NCBI RefSeq assembly: GCF_900099805.1
Contig: NZ_FNDR01000017.1
Coordinates: 53,385 to 117,384 of the forward strand
Direction: 5' to 3'
Source: Variovorax sp. OV700
GTDB taxonomy: Bacteria; Pseudomonadota; Gammaproteobacteria; Burkholderiales; Burkholderiaceae_C
DNA length: 64,000 nt
Below the pieces are notes generated by a model. It was not told where the DNA came from. It did no database searches and saw nothing but the letters and a program-made list of their open reading frames with translations. This document shows positions 1 to 8,138 of this stretch, piece by piece. Position 1 is the first letter of the stretch, and every line of letters begins with the position of its first letter. The position numbers and the translations under genes are program-made.

Positions 1-587
1 TTCAGCGGCAGGTTGATGAGTCGGGTGATCAGCGCCGCGCCGGCCAGGGACAGGGCCATGGCGGTGCTGAGCCAGACCAGCCACGTGCGCCCCCCCACGC
101 GGCTGAAGCGGGTCGGGTCGAGCAGCAGCCAGTAGGCGTCGCTTTCGATGGTGAAGCCGATCCACAGGCCGGGCTCGTCGTTGACTCGGCTGGCCACGGT
201 GGTGCCTTCGCCGAGCTGGTCGATCAGCTCCTCGGTCACGCGCTGGTCGAGCGCGCCGCTGGTGTAGGGCTGGAAGCGGTCGTTGGGTTCGCGCGGCAGG
301 ATGCGGACGCCTTCCTGGTCGGCCAGCGTCTTGATCAGCGACACCCGCGTGATCGCGTCCGAATACACCAGCGCGGCGCGCGTGAGGTTTACGAGCGAGG
401 CGATCTGGTGCGCCGTCTGGATGGCGCGAGGCTCGTACTCGAGCGACCGAAATGTCTGAAGCCACGCGACCGTGCAGCCGACCAGCAACAGCGCGAGCAG
501 GAAAAATGTGCGCCAGAAAAGGCTGAAGCCGAGCTTGAGGCCCGGTCGCCGGTCACGCTGGCCGGCGCCCTCCAGAGGGCTCGGCAT
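1..587 (-). CDS. Sensor histidine kinase, N-terminal part (cut by window edge)
   Basis: Only the sensor half is present; the dimerisation, phosphoacceptor and ATPase domains lie beyond base 1. The readable 195 residues show a cytoplasmic N-tail, a membrane segment at about 22-42, a periplasmic loop of about 125 residues and a second membrane segment at about 169-188, the usual layout of EnvZ-type kinases. It follows an OmpR-type regulator on the same strand, so the two form a regulator-kinase operon. The ATG at 587 has an AGGAGG about 17 nt upstream, which is far; an in-frame GTG at 650 is the alternative start. The signal sensed cannot be read from this fragment. Confidence 0.85.
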   Translation of the reverse strand, partial: MPSPLEGAGQRDRRPGLKLGFSLFWRTFFLLALLLVGCTVAWLQTFRSLEYEPRAIQTAHQIASLVNLTRAALVYSDAITRVSLIKTLADQEGVRILPREPNDRFQPYTSGALDQRVTEELIDQLGEGTTVASRVNDEPGLWIGFTIESDAYWLLLDPTRFSRVGGRTWLVWLSTAMALSLAGAALITRLINLPL

Positions 588-662
588 CGTGACCTGGGCG
601 CCGTCCTCCTGGGCTTGGCTGGGTCTGGCTGAATTCAGGCCGATGGCCACCTCGGGATATCG

Positions 663-1394
663 TCAGGCCGTGCCGTCCGGCACGAAGACATAGCCCACGC
701 CCCACACCGTCTGGATGTAGCGGGGCGCGGCGGCGTCGGCCTCGACCAGCTTGCGCAGGCGCGAGATCTGCACGTCGAGGCTGCGGTCGAAGGGCTCGAA
801 TTCGCGGCCGCGTGCCAGCTGGGCGAGTTTTTCGCGCGAAAGCGGCTGGCGCGGGTGACGCACCAGCGCTTTCAGCATCGCGAATTCGCCGGTGGTCAGG
901 GAGAGCTCTTCGCCGTCCTTCTTGAGCGTGCGCGACCCGAGGTCGAAGGCGAACGGACCGAAAGTGACGGTTTCGTTCTCGGTGGAAGGCGCACCGGGCG
1001 CCTCGAGCGGCGGACGGCGGCGCAGCACTGCGTGCACGCGCGCCAGCAGTTCGCGGGGGTTGAAGGGCTTGCCAAGGTAGTCGTCGGCGCCGACTTCGAG
1101 GCCGACGATGCGGTCGACGTCTTCACCCTTGGCGGTGAGCATGATGATCGGCGTGCGGTCGTTGGCGGCGCGCAGGCGGCGGCAGACCGAGAGGCCGTCC
1201 TCGCCGGGCATCATCAGGTCGAGCACGATCAAATCGACCGTGTCGCGCAACAGGATGCGGTTGAGCGCCTTGCCGTCCTCGGCCACGATCACTTCGAAAC
1301 CTTCCTGGGTCAGGTAGCGGCGAAGCAGGTCGCGGATGCGGGCGTCGTCGTCGACGATCACGATCTTGTCAGTGCGAGCGGGAACTTGAGTCAT
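663..1394 (-). CDS. ompR: OmpR-family two-component response regulator
   Basis: A 243-residue DNA-binding regulator phosphorylated by the kinase encoded just downstream. The receiver domain (about 8-125) has the acidic cluster D15-D17, phosphoacceptor D59 in VLDLMMPGEDG, T87 and K109 in the GKPF motif. After a linker of about 20 residues comes a winged-helix domain (about 145-240) of the PhoB/OmpR type, ending in a WGVGYVFVPD-like wing. This is the product usually named OmpR in Comamonadaceae; the family call is firm, the exact name less so. The region upstream carries a dyad of TTTGTAAC octamers that could be an autoregulatory site. Confidence 0.9.
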   Translation of the reverse strand: MTQVPARTDKIVIVDDDARIRDLLRRYLTQEGFEVIVAEDGKALNRILLRDTVDLIVLDLMMPGEDGLSVCRRLRAANDRTPIIMLTAKGEDVDRIVGLEVGADDYLGKPFNPRELLARVHAVLRRRPPLEAPGAPSTENETVTFGPFAFDLGSRTLKKDGEELSLTTGEFAMLKALVRHPRQPLSREKLAQLARGREFEPFDRSLDVQISRLRKLVEADAAAPRYIQTVWGVGYVFVPDGTA

Positions 1395-1409
1395 TTCTAC
1401 AACGTTGAA

Positions 1410-1487
1410 TTTGTAACAGCGTCGATTCTGAAGGCGTTAAGCCGTCGCTGAGCCAGTTTTACTTATTGTTTGACACTAAGTTACAAA
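1410..1487. promoter_or_regulatory. Inverted pair of TTTGTAAC octamers between divergent genes
   Basis: TTTGTAAC at 1410-1417 and its exact reverse complement GTTACAAA at 1480-1487 flank 62 bp in the intergenic region between the response regulator gene (minus) and the small secreted-protein gene (plus). The right copy also sits inside the palindrome AAGTT-ACAA-AACTT (1478-1491). The region is much more A+T-rich than its surroundings. This could be a binding site of the adjacent regulator; that is inference. Confidence 0.35.
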
Positions 1488-1566
1488 ACTTGCGGTCGCT
1501 AGCTGTCTAGCCATCCGCCCTTTGTCCAGCGGTGGCAAAGTCCACTTGTCTTATGACTTCTGCTCA

Positions 1567-1926
1567 ATGAGAACCCTCCTTTCCGCGTTGCCGATCCTCG
1601 TTGCCTGCAGCTGCGGCTCCACCTGGGCCACGGCTGGCGAATTCCTCAAGGTCGGGGATTCGCGCCGCAACGAAGTGCGCGAGGCGGTGGCGGCTCACCG
1701 CGCGGCGCAGCGCGCCGAGATCCGGCGGGAGGAGGCGGCGGCCGGCAGGCGCCTGACGGCCGCCGAACTCTTCGAATTGCGGCAGCAGGTGCGCGGCCAG
1801 TGGACGCCGCCCGGCACACCCCCCAGGGCCATGAATTCGGCAGAATCGCAGCCGGCCGAGCGAATCGCACCGCCGCCGATGTCGGCAGCGCGCGCGTTGA
1901 CCTTGCCCCGCAGCCAGCGCCGCTAA
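1567..1926 (+). CDS. Small secreted protein of unknown function
   Basis: A 119-residue protein not recognised as a named family. The ATG at 1567 was chosen because it puts a clean signal peptide at the N-terminus (MRTLLSALPILVACSCGSTW, cleavage expected after ATA at about residue 23); an earlier in-frame start at 1522 would bury it. The mature part is charged and Arg/Ala/Glu-rich, probably helical (about 30-75), followed by a Pro-rich tail. No lipobox is obvious. It precedes the SIMPL-domain gene by 57 bp on the same strand and may be co-transcribed. Confidence 0.6.
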   Translation: MRTLLSALPILVACSCGSTWATAGEFLKVGDSRRNEVREAVAAHRAAQRAEIRREEAAAGRRLTAAELFELRQQVRGQWTPPGTPPRAMNSAESQPAERIAPPPMSAARALTLPRSQRR

Positions 1927-1983
1927 GGCGGCGCGGCGCGCGTTTCTGCGTTCCTCGAATACCAATCCAGGGGGTAACTCGTC

Positions 1984-2694
1984 TTGAAGAAAATCAGTTG
2001 GATCGCGGCCGGCGCCGCGTTGGCCGCGGCAGTGGCCGCAGGCAGTGCCACGGCCCAGAACATGGCCCCGCCGCCGCAGAACGTGCTGCAACTCACCGCC
2101 TCCGGCACGGTCGAAGTGCAGCAGGACCTGCTGAGCATGACGCTCACCACCACGCGCGACGCCACCGACGCCGCCACGGTTCAATCGCAGCTCAAGGCCG
2201 CGGTCGATGCCGCGCTGGCCGAAGCCAGGAAGAACGCCCAGCCTGGCCAGCTCGACGTGCGCACCGGCAACTTCAGCCTGTCGCCGCGCTACACCCGCGA
2301 AGGAAAGATCAACGGCTGGCAGGGCTCCGCCGAAATGGTGCTCGAGGGCCGCGACTTCCCGCGCATCACGCAGACCGCGGGCCGCATCACCACGCTCAAC
2401 GTCGGCAACGTCGGCTTTGCACTGAGCCGCGAGCAGCGCGCCAAAAGCGAGACCGAGGCCCAGACCATCGCAATTGAAAACTTCAAGCAGAAGGCGACCG
2501 AGCTGGCCAAGGGCTTCGGCTTTGCGGGCTACACGCTGCGCGAGGTCGCGGTGAACGCGAACGACAGCGGCCCGATTCGGCCGCGCGCCATGGCGGCTTC
2601 GGCCAAATCCTTTTCCCCCGACGCGCCGGTGCCGGTGGAAGCCGGAAAGACCAGCGTGGTGGTGAACGTGTCGGGGTCGGTGCAGCTCAAGTAG
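1984..2694 (+). CDS. Periplasmic SIMPL (DUF541) domain protein
   Basis: A 236-residue exported protein. The signal peptide spans about 1-25 (KK, then an Ala-rich core, ending ATAQN), followed by a SIMPL/DUF541 fold over nearly the whole mature protein, with the characteristic start in which a short beta strand (LQLTASGTVEVQQDLL) opens the domain. Family members are periplasmic or outer-membrane-associated and have been linked to oxidative or envelope stress, but no biochemical activity is established. It starts at TTG 1984 behind an AGGGGG Shine-Dalgarno, a rare but well-placed start. Confidence 0.8.
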   Translation: MKKISWIAAGAALAAAVAAGSATAQNMAPPPQNVLQLTASGTVEVQQDLLSMTLTTTRDATDAATVQSQLKAAVDAALAEARKNAQPGQLDVRTGNFSLSPRYTREGKINGWQGSAEMVLEGRDFPRITQTAGRITTLNVGNVGFALSREQRAKSETEAQTIAIENFKQKATELAKGFGFAGYTLREVAVNANDSGPIRPRAMAASAKSFSPDAPVPVEAGKTSVVVNVSGSVQLK

Positions 2695-2711
2695 AAGAGG
2701 GCGGGCAGACG

Positions 2712-2735
2712 GGGGAGGGGCGCGGGCCGCTCCCC
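2712..2735. terminator. Hairpin between convergent genes
   Basis: GGGGAG (2712-2717) can pair with CTCCCC (2730-2735) between the SIMPL gene and bdhA, which converge here. There is no T-run on either side, so termination is only a guess. Confidence 0.3.
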
Positions 2736-2740
2736 TGCGA

Positions 2741-3520
2741 TTACTGTGCGGTCCAGCCGCCGTCCATTTGCCAGGCCACGCCGCGGACCTGGTCGGCCGC
2801 CGGCGAGCACAGGAACACCGCCAGCCCGCCGAGCTGCTCGACCGTGGTGAACTGCAACGAAGGCTGCTTCTCTCCGAGCAGTTCGTTTTGCGCCTGCGTG
2901 GCCGAGATGCCTTCGCGTGCCGCGCGGTCGTCGATCTGCTTTTGCACCAGCTGGGTCAGTACCCAACCCGGGCAGATCGCATTGCTGGTGATGCCGGTGG
3001 TTGCGGTTTCGAGCGCTACCGACTTGGTGAAGCCGACGATGCCGTGCTTGGCCGCCACGTAGGCGGACTTCTGCGCCGAAGCGACCAGTCCGTGAGCCGA
3101 CGCCACATTGATGATGCGTCCCCAATTGGCTTCGCGCATCGCCGGAATTGCGAGCCGCGTCGTGTGGAACGCGCTCGTGAGGTTGATTGCGATGATGGCG
3201 TCCCAGCGCTCTGGCGGAAAGTCCTCGACCTTTGCCACGTGCTGGATGCCGGCATTGTTGACGAGGATGTCGACGCGGCCGAACCTGGACGCGGCGAACT
3301 TCATCATGTCCTCGATCTGGTCGGGTTTGCTCATGTCGGCGCCGTGGTATTCGGCACGCACGCCGAGCGCTTCGATGCGGGCCTTGGGCGTCTCGGCATC
3401 GCCGAAACCATTGAGCACGATGTGCGCGCCTTGTTGTGCAAGTGCCTCGGCAATGGCAAGGCCAATGCCGCTGGTGGACCCCGTGACAAGCGCGGTTTTG
3501 CCTTTGAGCATGAAGTTCAA
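2741..3520 (-). CDS. bdhA: 3-hydroxybutyrate dehydrogenase
   Basis: A 259-residue classical short-chain dehydrogenase that interconverts (R)-3-hydroxybutyrate and acetoacetate with NAD, the step that returns poly-3-hydroxybutyrate monomers to central metabolism. The cofactor motif TGSTSGIG is at 13-20 and NNAG at 88-91, with catalytic S141, Y154 and K158. The long segment before the C-terminus with QLVQKQIDDRA is typical of bacterial BdhA rather than FabG. An internal ATG at codon 4 is an alternative start. The PHA regulator gene phaR lies 4 kb away, consistent with a PHB-storing organism. Confidence 0.9.
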   Translation of the reverse strand: MNFMLKGKTALVTGSTSGIGLAIAEALAQQGAHIVLNGFGDAETPKARIEALGVRAEYHGADMSKPDQIEDMMKFAASRFGRVDILVNNAGIQHVAKVEDFPPERWDAIIAINLTSAFHTTRLAIPAMREANWGRIINVASAHGLVASAQKSAYVAAKHGIVGFTKSVALETATTGITSNAICPGWVLTQLVQKQIDDRAAREGISATQAQNELLGEKQPSLQFTTVEQLGGLAVFLCSPAADQVRGVAWQMDGGWTAQ

Positions 3521-3578
3521 TCTCCGGATGAATTAGGATGCGACGAGACATTATCCGCACCAGGACGACTTCGTTTTC

Positions 3579-4538
3579 ATGACAGAACCGACGCTTCATT
3601 ACGTGGCGTGCGATGACCCCCAAGGCGGGCATCGCATGGCCTATTGGCAATGGGGCAGCGCGCGCAGTGCGCGTGTAGTGATGTGCGTGCACGGCCTGAC
3701 TCGCCAGGGGCGCGATTTCGACGTGCTGGCCCAGGCCATCGTGGGGCGTGCCGGCGGCGACGTGCGCGTGGTCTGCCCTGACGTCGCGGGGCGCGGTCAA
3801 AGCGACTGGCTGCGCGATCCGGCGCTCTACCAGGTGCCGGTCTATGCGGCCGACATGGTGGCGCTCCTGGCGCAGCTGCATCACGAACAGCCGATCGAGA
3901 TGCTCGACTATCTGGGTACCAGCATGGGCGGACTCATCGGTTTCGTGCTGGCCGGCCACAAGCAATTGCCGCTGCCCCACCCGATACGCCGTTTCATCGT
4001 GAACGACGTCGGCCCGACGATCGAGGCTGTGGCCATCCAGCGCATTGGCGGCTACGTGGGGCAGGGCGGCCGCTATGCGGGCCTTCAGGAAGCAGCCGAC
4101 GCCATGTGGGCGATCTCGACCAGCTTCGGCCCCCATACGCCTGAGCAATGGCTTTCGCTGTCGGAGCACATGGTGGTGCCGGCGCCGCGGCGCACGGCCG
4201 ACGGTGCGCGCAAAGTCGAACCCGACGAGACCGGCGGCGGCGAAGCCGGTCCCTGCTTGCTTCACTACGACCCGGCCATTGGCGTTTCGCTGCGTGCCAT
4301 CACGCCCGAGGCCGCGGCCCAGGGCGGCGCGGTGATGTGGAGCCTGTACGACGCCATCGAGGCGCAAACCCTGGTGACGCGTGGCGCCCAGTCGGATCTC
4401 TTGTCGCGCGAAACCGCGCTGGCCATGACGCAGCGCGGGCCTCGCGCGGCGCTGATCGAATTCGAAGGCGTGGGCCATGCGCCCACCTTCGTCGACCCTG
4501 CGCAAGTCCTGGCTGTCACATCCTTCCTGTTCGATTGA
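3579..4538 (+). CDS. Alpha/beta hydrolase
   Basis: A 319-residue cytoplasmic alpha/beta-hydrolase-fold protein. The oxyanion HG pair is at 38-39, the nucleophile elbow is GTSMGG with S115, and the catalytic histidine is H300 in VGHAP near the C-terminus. The substrate is unknown; esterase, lactonase and C-C hydrolase activities all occur in this fold. It diverges from bdhA (58 bp between starts) and ends 7 nt before relA, so it probably shares a transcript with relA. Confidence 0.85.
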   Translation: MTEPTLHYVACDDPQGGHRMAYWQWGSARSARVVMCVHGLTRQGRDFDVLAQAIVGRAGGDVRVVCPDVAGRGQSDWLRDPALYQVPVYAADMVALLAQLHHEQPIEMLDYLGTSMGGLIGFVLAGHKQLPLPHPIRRFIVNDVGPTIEAVAIQRIGGYVGQGGRYAGLQEAADAMWAISTSFGPHTPEQWLSLSEHMVVPAPRRTADGARKVEPDETGGGEAGPCLLHYDPAIGVSLRAITPEAAAQGGAVMWSLYDAIEAQTLVTRGAQSDLLSRETALAMTQRGPRAALIEFEGVGHAPTFVDPAQVLAVTSFLFD

Positions 4539-4545
4539 GGGCAGC

Positions 4546-6789
4546 GTGAAGCGCGATTCTTCGAGCCTTCAAACGGCACACTCTCCCGATTCGGCAGTGG
4601 CGGACTATCCGCTGTCCGCCGCCACGGCTGATCGCAGTCCGGTGATGGAGAACATGCTCGCCCGTGCGCGCGCATTTGCCGAGCCGTTGATTGCCGACGA
4701 GAAGCTCGACACCGGCGAGAACACGCTGGCGCACGCCGATGCCGTGGCGACCATCGTCGCGAAGATGGGCGGCTCCGAGGCCATGCAGGCCGCGAGCTAT
4801 CTGGTCTATGCCTGCCAGCACCTGAACCGTCCGCAGGAAGTGATTGCCAAGGTGTTCGGCGACAACTTCGCGGCGCTGGCGGTCGAAACCACCAAGCTGG
4901 TCCGCGTGCAGGAGCAGGCCCGCTCGGCTTCGCAGGGGCATCACCTGTCGGAAGGCGCGGGCGCGCAGACCGAAAACGTGCGCAAGATGTTGCTCGCGTT
5001 TTCGCGCGACCTGCGCGTGGTCATGCTGCGCCTGGCGTCGCGGCTGCAGACCTTGCGGCACGCCGCGGCCAGCAAGCAGCCGGCGCCCGAGAGCGTGGCG
5101 CGCGAGTCGCTGCAGGTGTTTGCGCCGCTGGCCAACCGCCTGGGCATCTGGCAGGTGAAGTGGGAGATCGAGGATCTTTCTTTTCGCTTTCTCGAACCTG
5201 AAACCTACAAGCTGATTGCGCGACTGCTCGACGAGAAGCGGGTCGAGCGCGAAGGCCATGTCGAGCAGCTGCGCTCGCAGCTCGAAAGCGAACTGCAGGC
5301 CGAGGGAGTGCACGCCACCGTGCAGGGGCGGCCGAAAAACATCTACAGCATCGTCAAGAAGATGCGCGGCAAGTCGCTCGATTTCGCGCAGGTGTTCGAC
5401 ATCCTCGCGCTGCGCGTGGTGGTGCCCGACGTGAAGGATTGCTACGCGGCGCTGGCCTGGGTGCATTCGCATTTCCTGCCGATCGACGAAGAGTTCGACG
5501 ACTACATTGCGCGCCCCAAGCCCAACGGCTACCAGTCGCTGCACACGGTGGTGCGCGAGATGGTCGACGGCAAGCCCGGCAAGCCGATCGAGATCCAGAT
5601 CCGCACGGAAGAAATGCACGACCATGCCGAGCACGGCGTGGCGGCGCACTGGGCCTACAAGGAAGCAGGGCACAAGGGCTATGCCGGCGTGTGGGCGAGC
5701 GGCGAGTACGACGCCAAGATTGCCGTGCTGCGGCAGCTCCTGGCGTGGGAGCGCGATCTTTCGGGCGGCTCGCAGGGCCAGGGGCTGTTCGACGACCGCA
5801 TCTATGTGCTGACGCCGGACGCGGCGATTGTCGAGCTGCCGCAGGGCGCGACGCCGGTCGACTTTGCCTACACGGTGCACACGACGCTCGGCCACAGGTG
5901 CCGCGGTGCGCGCGTCGATGGCGCGATGGTGCCGCTCAACACGCCACTGTCCAACGGGCAGACGGTGGAGATCATCGCGGCCAAGGAGGGCGGCCCGTCG
6001 CGCGACTGGCTCAATGCCGAGCTGGGCTACCTTGCGAGCCACCGCGCGCGTGCCAAGGTGCGCGCGTGGTTCAACGCGCAGATCACGCACGAGACCGTGG
6101 CGCGCGGGCGCGAGGCCGTCGAGAAGCTGCTGCAGCGCGAAGGCAAGACCTCCACGCGGCTCGAGGACCTGGCTTCGCAGTTGGGCTTCAAGTCGGCGGA
6201 TCATTTGTTCGAAGTGGTCGGCAAGGACGAGTTCTCGCTGCGCAATATCGAGGTGCTGCTGCGCCCGCCGGAGCCCGCACCGAATCCTGACGACGGCGTG
6301 CAGATCAAGAAGCCGCGCGCAAGCGAAAAATCCGGCAAGGGCGGCGTGCTGGTGGTGGGCGTGTCATCGCTGATGACGCAGCTCGCCAAGTGCTGCAAGC
6401 CGGCACCTCCGGATCCCATCAGCGGCTTCGTGACCCGGGGTCACGGCGTCAGCGTGCATCGCACCGATTGCAGCAACTTCCGCACGATGGCCGCGCGCGA
6501 CGGCGAGCGCGTCATCGACGTCGAATGGGGCGCGGCCAAGAAGGGCGGCGAGGCGCCGGTCTATGCGGTCGACGTGGCCGTGGAAGCGGCGGACCGCCAA
6601 GGCCTCCTGCGTGACATCTCCGATGTCTTCGCACGCGAGAAGATGAACGTGATCGGCGTGCAGACGCAGTCGGTCAAGGGCACGGCATGGATGACGTTCA
6701 CTGTAGAGATCACCGACGCAGCGCGGTTGACGCAGGTGCTGGGCATCGTGACGGCAGTGGCTGGTGTGCGATCTGCACGTCGGCGCTAA
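4546..6789 (+). CDS. relA: GTP pyrophosphokinase (ppGpp synthetase), RelA type
   Basis: A 747-residue RelA/SpoT homologue that makes (p)ppGpp from ATP and GTP/GDP, normally when an uncharged tRNA sits in the ribosome. Domain order: pseudo-HD hydrolase region (about 50-180), synthetase domain (about 230-380), TGS (about 405-470), Cys-rich CCKP region and C-terminal ACT. The synthetase loop reads EEFDDYIARPKPNGYQSLHT; EFDD is the acidic signature of monofunctional RelA, where SpoT has RFKD. The HD dyad is replaced by YACQH, so hydrolysis should be lost. GTG 4546 was chosen: GAGGG lies 5 nt upstream, 7 nt after the hydrolase stop. Confidence 0.92.
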   Translation: MKRDSSSLQTAHSPDSAVADYPLSAATADRSPVMENMLARARAFAEPLIADEKLDTGENTLAHADAVATIVAKMGGSEAMQAASYLVYACQHLNRPQEVIAKVFGDNFAALAVETTKLVRVQEQARSASQGHHLSEGAGAQTENVRKMLLAFSRDLRVVMLRLASRLQTLRHAAASKQPAPESVARESLQVFAPLANRLGIWQVKWEIEDLSFRFLEPETYKLIARLLDEKRVEREGHVEQLRSQLESELQAEGVHATVQGRPKNIYSIVKKMRGKSLDFAQVFDILALRVVVPDVKDCYAALAWVHSHFLPIDEEFDDYIARPKPNGYQSLHTVVREMVDGKPGKPIEIQIRTEEMHDHAEHGVAAHWAYKEAGHKGYAGVWASGEYDAKIAVLRQLLAWERDLSGGSQGQGLFDDRIYVLTPDAAIVELPQGATPVDFAYTVHTTLGHRCRGARVDGAMVPLNTPLSNGQTVEIIAAKEGGPSRDWLNAELGYLASHRARAKVRAWFNAQITHETVARGREAVEKLLQREGKTSTRLEDLASQLGFKSADHLFEVVGKDEFSLRNIEVLLRPPEPAPNPDDGVQIKKPRASEKSGKGGVLVVGVSSLMTQLAKCCKPAPPDPISGFVTRGHGVSVHRTDCSNFRTMAARDGERVIDVEWGAAKKGGEAPVYAVDVAVEAADRQGLLRDISDVFAREKMNVIGVQTQSVKGTAWMTFTVEITDAARLTQVLGIVTAVAGVRSARRR

Positions 6790-6806
6790 AAAGCGCGTTT
6801 TCTCCT

Positions 6807-6814
6807 GCTACAAT
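6807..6814 (+). promoter_or_regulatory. Extended -10 promoter of tRNA-Val
   Basis: GCTACAAT, preceded by T (TGC-TACAAT), forms an extended -10 element about 24 bp before the mature tRNA 5' end. No convincing -35 hexamer is seen, as is usual with extended -10 promoters. Confidence 0.5.
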
Positions 6815-6837
6815 AGCTGCTTCTCGGACACATCCTT

Positions 6838-6914
6838 AGGCGCGTAGCTCAGCTGGTTAGAGCACCACCTTGACATGGTGGGGGTCGTTGGTTCGAGTCC
6901 AATCGCGCCTACCA
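6838..6914 (+). tRNA. tRNA-Val (anticodon GAC)
   Basis: A 77-nt cloverleaf. The 7-bp acceptor stem is AGGCGCG/CGCGCCT with encoded ACCA; the D arm is GCTC...GAGC; the anticodon stem CCACC/GGTGG encloses TTGACAT, giving GAC; the T arm carries TTCGAGT. It reads GUC and, by wobble, GUU valine codons. It sits 48 bp after relA with its own extended -10. Confidence 0.97.
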
Positions 6915-6964
6915 ATTTCTGTTCCAACATCCGGCCAACCACCGGGTCTGTTGAACAGAGCTTT

Positions 6965-6981
6965 CACCGGGTTCCCCGGTG
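6965..6981 (+). terminator. Hairpin downstream of tRNA-Val
   Basis: CACCGGG-TTC-CCCGGTG is a perfect 7-bp stem with a 3-nt loop, 50 nt after the tRNA. No T-run follows, so it may be a 3' processing or weak termination structure rather than a strong intrinsic terminator. Confidence 0.4.
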
Positions 6982-7084
6982 TCTCAATCGTCCTTGCGGT
7001 GAAGCAGACAAAGACCATGGCCACATTGTTGTGCTACCTTGGCCGCACTGCAAACCTTTTCCAATTTTCTTGACAAGCGATCTG

Positions 7085-7453
7085 ATGAATACGCGATCAA
7101 CGCTGGTTGATCGGGCTCATGCCGCCAAGCGCCTGGCCGCATTGCTCAGGCAAGCCCCCATTGAATTTGCGCGCGCGGTCTATGGCATCAACGACCACGC
7201 GGGCGGCCGCACCGACACCATGGCTGCGCGCGAGGTGGCGCGCGCCCAGCGGCAGGGCATGCCCGTGACGCAAGAGCGCGCCGAACAGCGTGCGCGCGCG
7301 TATCTTCCGACCTCCGGACAGGAGCACTGTCCGCGCTGCTGGGTCGTCTACGGCCACAAGAGTCCGTTGCGTTTTCGGGACGCCACGGAAGATCGCCCCG
7401 AGACAGCGACCTGCGCCGCATGCGGCGCCGAGTACGCCACAACGCTGGACTGA
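7085..7453 (+). CDS. Hypothetical protein with C-terminal zinc ribbon
   Basis: A 122-residue protein of unrecognised function. The N-terminal two-thirds is Ala/Arg-rich and likely helical. The C-terminus holds two CxxC knuckles, CPRC and CAAC, separated by about 32 residues, the pattern of a structural or nucleic-acid-binding zinc ribbon. ATG 7085 was chosen; the open frame extends back to 6875, but that would run through the tRNA. The gene stands alone between tRNA-Val and phaR. Confidence 0.65.
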   Translation: MNTRSTLVDRAHAAKRLAALLRQAPIEFARAVYGINDHAGGRTDTMAAREVARAQRQGMPVTQERAEQRARAYLPTSGQEHCPRCWVVYGHKSPLRFRDATEDRPETATCAACGAEYATTLD

Positions 7454-7565
7454 CGACGCAGATTCGCTGGCCGAGGCATGGTCAGGGTAAACCTTGTCGC
7501 GATGCAGCAAAACCGCTACCTAGAATTGATCGGATGACATGGGCATCCATGTGAAGGAGTCCGCA

Positions 7566-8099
7566 GTGCAGAGCAAGAAGTCCGGGGTCAAGCCGGTGCA
7601 ACGTGTAATCAAGAAGTACCCCAACCGAAGGCTCTACGATACCGAGACATCCACGTACATCACCCTGACCGAGGTGAAGCAACTGGTCATACAGAACGCT
7701 CAGTTCGTGGTGCGCGATGCCAAGAGCGGTGATGACCTCACGCGAAGCATCCTGCTGCAGATCATTCTCGAAGAAGAAGCGGGTGGCGCGCCGATGTTCA
7801 CCGAGCAGGTGCTGTCCAACATCATCCGCTTCTACGGACAGGCGATGCAGGGCTACATGGGCCCGTATCTCGAGAAGAACATCCAGGCCATGACCGAAGT
7901 GCAGGCCCAGCTCGCCGACAAGGCCGAAGGGCTCACGCCCGAGATGTGGTCGCGCTTCATGACCTTGCAGTCGCCGGTGCTCCAGGGGCTGATGGGCAAC
8001 TACGTCGAGCAGTCCAAGAACGTGTTCCTGCAAATGCAGGAACAGATGCAGAAGAACACCGAGCAGGTTCTGGGCGCATTCGGCATCAAACGTCCCTGA
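7566..8099 (+). CDS. phaR: Polyhydroxyalkanoate synthesis regulator PhaR
   Basis: A 177-residue DNA- and PHB-binding repressor that controls phasin and PHA genes. The N-terminal PHB/PHA accumulation regulator domain carries the hallmark KKYPNRRLYDTETSTYITL stretch (about 16-34), followed by the second conserved segment around FYGQAMQGYMGPYLE and a Gln-rich C-terminus (QMQEQMQKNTEQ). GTG 7566 is preferred over an earlier in-frame codon at 7539 because AAGGAG (7554-7559) lies exactly 6 nt upstream. The gene is monocistronic between the zinc-ribbon gene and rimO. Confidence 0.93.
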   Translation: MQSKKSGVKPVQRVIKKYPNRRLYDTETSTYITLTEVKQLVIQNAQFVVRDAKSGDDLTRSILLQIILEEEAGGAPMFTEQVLSNIIRFYGQAMQGYMGPYLEKNIQAMTEVQAQLADKAEGLTPEMWSRFMTLQSPVLQGLMGNYVEQSKNVFLQMQEQMQKNTEQVLGAFGIKRP

Positions 8100-8138
8100 A
8101 ATCCCGGTCCCGGCCGATAGCTGGGACAATAGGGGCAT

